The translations under genes were made by a program, and so were the position numbers. The notes under the pieces were generated by a model. It had not been told where the DNA came from, ran no database searches, and was given only the letters and a program-made list of their open reading frames with translations. This document shows, in pieces, positions 62,293-64,000 of a DNA stretch of 64,000 bases. The DNA comes from Methanobrevibacter sp. (lineage in GTDB: Archaea > Methanobacteriota > Methanobacteria > Methanobacteriales > Methanobacteriaceae), in the NCBI GenBank assembly GCA_017434525.1, contig JAFRFD010000166.1, forward strand, positions 1 through 64,000, given 5' to 3'. How positions within the stretch are numbered: the stretch's first letter is position 1; each line of letters starts with the position of its first letter.

Positions 62293-63366
62293 ATGAGTGA
62301 ACATAAGATAGCAATGGTTGGAACACCATGTGAGATTATGGCAGCATCCAAACTGCAATATTATACTGATAGTCCTATTGATGTTAAACTGGGCTTGTTT
62401 TGTATGGAGAACTTTTCATACAAATATTTTGAAAATCTCTTGAAAGAGTATGACTTAAAAATGGATGATATTGAAAAATTCCAGATTGACAAAGGATTCA
62501 TATTCCTATTGTTGAAAACTCGAGAAACAGTGAAAATTCCTTTGTCAGTAGCTAAAAGGATAATCAGAAAAAATTGCAACATATGTGTTGAGCTGACATC
62601 CGAAACATCCGATATCTCAATAGGTTCCATAGGATCAGATGAAGGATGGTCAACATTAATAATCAGAACTGAAAAGGGCGAGGAAATAGTCAAAGGGGCT
62701 TTGGAACAGAAATTCATAGAAGCCAAAGAGTTTACAGATTCACAATTCAGTCTACTTAACAGGCTTGCAGAAAACAAATTAAGCAAAAATCTTGAAGAGA
62801 TTGAAAAAAGAGAATTTTTGGCCAGACCGGTATTATACCAAAGGAGCAAATCCGATGATTCAATCGCAAAAGAAATTTCAGAGTCCGACTTCTTGGATTT
62901 AAAGTCAAATGTCATCGACATCGGTGCATGTGTGCTCTGTGGAGCTTGTGAATATGCATGTCCAGACAATCTAATAACAATTGATGATACAAAACCTATA
63001 ATGAAAGGGGAATGTCCTCAGGATTGCCATGCCTGTTTTGCAGTGTGTCCAAGAACTTTCATACCTGAAGATTTGCGAAATGACAATTCAAAAGCAATTG
63101 GGGACTTTATGAAAGTGTTGTCTGTCAAATCTTTAAAGCATAGCCAAGGTCAGGACGGTTCCATTGTCACAACATTACTGGACTATTTATTAACTAATGA
63201 AATTGTAACTGAGGCATTAATTGTTGATAAAGAGGATTATCTGGCTTGGAAACCTCATGCAAAGCTAACAAGTGACATTGATGAAGTTATTAAATCTGGA
63301 GGAACAAAATATTCAGTCTGTCCAGTATTCAAACCATTAAGCAATATAAACGAGGAGGTGAACTAA
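62293..63366 (+). CDS. FrhB-like/ferredoxin protein with permuted domain order in the glutamate synthase operon
   Basis: 357-residue protein combining three parts seen in F420-reducing (FrhB/FpoF-like) subunits, but in a different order. Residues 1-145: the C-terminal FrhB part (AMVGTPCEIMA, LGLFCMENF, DISIGSIGSDEGWSTLIIRT). Residues 210-255: a 2[4Fe-4S]-like domain (CVLCGACEYACP, then CPQDCHACFAVCP). Residues 275-357: the FrhB N-terminal part (GQDGSIVTTLLDYLL, SGGTKYSV). In standard proteins the order is ferredoxin, N part, C part. Probably feeds electrons (F420 or ferredoxin) to glutamate synthase. Eleven bases after the GXGXG gene. Confidence 0.8.
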   Translation: MSEHKIAMVGTPCEIMAASKLQYYTDSPIDVKLGLFCMENFSYKYFENLLKEYDLKMDDIEKFQIDKGFIFLLLKTRETVKIPLSVAKRIIRKNCNICVELTSETSDISIGSIGSDEGWSTLIIRTEKGEEIVKGALEQKFIEAKEFTDSQFSLLNRLAENKLSKNLEEIEKREFLARPVLYQRSKSDDSIAKEISESDFLDLKSNVIDIGACVLCGACEYACPDNLITIDDTKPIMKGECPQDCHACFAVCPRTFIPEDLRNDNSKAIGDFMKVLSVKSLKHSQGQDGSIVTTLLDYLLTNEIVTEALIVDKEDYLAWKPHAKLTSDIDEVIKSGGTKYSVCPVFKPLSNINEEVN

Positions 63367-64000
63367 TTGTCATTTACAGTTGAAAGAAAAATAGAAATCT
63401 GCCGGCAGAATAATGATAGGCCGGGCTGCTGCTGGTATTTATGTGATAATCCTAAAAAATCCTCCTGTAAGAATTGTTACAGCTGTTATTCTAATTGTCC
63501 TCATGACGTATATGAGGTGATTAATGATGAACCTCTGCCTATACATCAGGAAAATTGTGTAGGATGCAAAATCTGTGAAGAGATGTGTCCGACACATGCA
63601 ATATACGTCAGACCTCTTGTTGATGAAGGTAGAGGAGTATGGTCCAATTCAACAATGGTTGAAATCAAACGTAAAAGTCAGACTGGATCCTATAAGGTAC
63701 GTGGTTGCGGATTAACCAGAAAAATCCCAACATTTGATGATTTAAGCATATTGCCTGCTCAAGTGTCAAGACCTCCAATAGATTCATACAGGGAACCATG
63801 TAAAACTTCAGTAGTGCTTGGGGATAGATTTGCAGAAAATCCGATTGAAATAGATACTCCTATCATGATTGGGGCAATGTCTTTCGGTGCATTAAGTAAA
63901 GAAGCAAAAATGGCACTGGCTATTGGAAGCAGTAAAGTGGGTACAATAACCAACACTGGTGAAGGAGGAATGCTTCCTGAAGAAAGGCATTTCGCCGATA
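63367..64000 (+). CDS. Glutamate synthase, FMN-binding (synthase) subunit, partial
   Basis: First 211 residues of the synthase subunit; continues past the window. N-terminal ferredoxin region has CCWYLCDN, CKNCYSCYSNCP and CVGCKICEEMCP, then the FMN-binding TIM barrel begins (PIMIGAMSFGALSKEAK, then TNTGEGGMLPEERH). It makes glutamate from 2-oxoglutarate and the ammonia supplied by the glutaminase. The start is TTG 63367, seven bases after a strong GGAGGTGA site, directly after the TAA of the previous gene. Confidence 0.9.
   Translation, partial: MSFTVERKIEICRQNNDRPGCCWYLCDNPKKSSCKNCYSCYSNCPHDVYEVINDEPLPIHQENCVGCKICEEMCPTHAIYVRPLVDEGRGVWSNSTMVEIKRKSQTGSYKVRGCGLTRKIPTFDDLSILPAQVSRPPIDSYREPCKTSVVLGDRFAENPIEIDTPIMIGAMSFGALSKEAKMALAIGSSKVGTITNTGEGGMLPEERHFAD

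Overview
The window reads as the chromosome of a hydrogenotrophic methanogen of the order Methanobacteriales, most probably a gut Methanobrevibacter. Evidence: strongly AT-rich DNA, a complete energy-converting hydrogenase A (eha) operon, archaeal GatDE, Cgi121, NreA, split GMP synthase, ribosomal protein L15e, TATA-box/leaderless promoters, and many genes of bacterial (Firmicutes-like) type that are common in gut methanogens. No CRISPR array or prophage is visible.

Layout. (1) 1-450: the 3' end of 23S rRNA, then 5S rRNA, ending an rrn operon. (2) 0.4-6.6 kb: citramalate synthase, KEOPS subunit Cgi121, a PLP-dependent aminotransferase, the PCNA-linked repair protein NreA, and the split GMP synthase with a small unknown protein between its two subunits. 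(3) 6.6-9.2 kb: a redox group (thioredoxin reductase, glutathione peroxidase, MarR regulator with a likely operator, C_GCAxxG_C_C protein). (4) 9.2-17.6 kb: a seven-gene minus-strand operon: XRE-cupin regulator, acyl-CoA synthetase, VorCBA 2-oxoacid:ferredoxin oxidoreductase, GatD, GatE. (5) 20-34.2 kb: ehaA-ehaT in order, followed by an extra polyferredoxin and a CBS protein. (6) 34.6-40.3 kb: uracil permease/UPRTase; a DMT-type membrane gene cut by a TnpB-only IS200/IS605-type element; a 33-residue zinc ribbon; then a tocopherol-cyclase-like gene overlapping a phytol/dolichol-kinase-like gene. (7) 40.5-49.8 kb: a surface-polymer region with three CDP-glycerol-glycerophosphotransferase-like proteins (two fused to GT2 domains) and two acyltransferases. 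(8) 50-54.2 kb: a LytTR/DUF3021/2TM regulatory operon, a DUF3795 protein, L15e, an RNA-binding protein, an AlkD-like repair protein and a secreted protein. (9) 54.2-58.6 kb: an overlapping operon of STAS, HATPase, SpoIIE-type phosphatase and an Sfp-type phosphopantetheinyl transferase, then a zinc-ribbon protein and tRNA-Gln. (10) 58.8-64 kb: a nitrogen-assimilation region with a tiny divergent transcription unit, a double NrpR-type operator, glnA, a four-copy repeat array and the split archaeal glutamate synthase (running off the end).

How it fits together: Eha supplies low-potential reduced ferredoxin using the ion gradient. Vor with the acyl-CoA synthetase could spend that ferredoxin to carboxylate branched short-chain acids to 2-oxo acids for amino acid synthesis. 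GlnA plus glutamate synthase assimilate ammonia, apparently under NrpR-type control. The most unusual items are the tiny unit beside glnA, the circularly permuted FrhB-like subunit in the glutamate synthase operon, the partner-switching/PPTase operon, the tocopherol-cyclase/phytol-kinase pair, and the TnpB element that has split a transporter gene.
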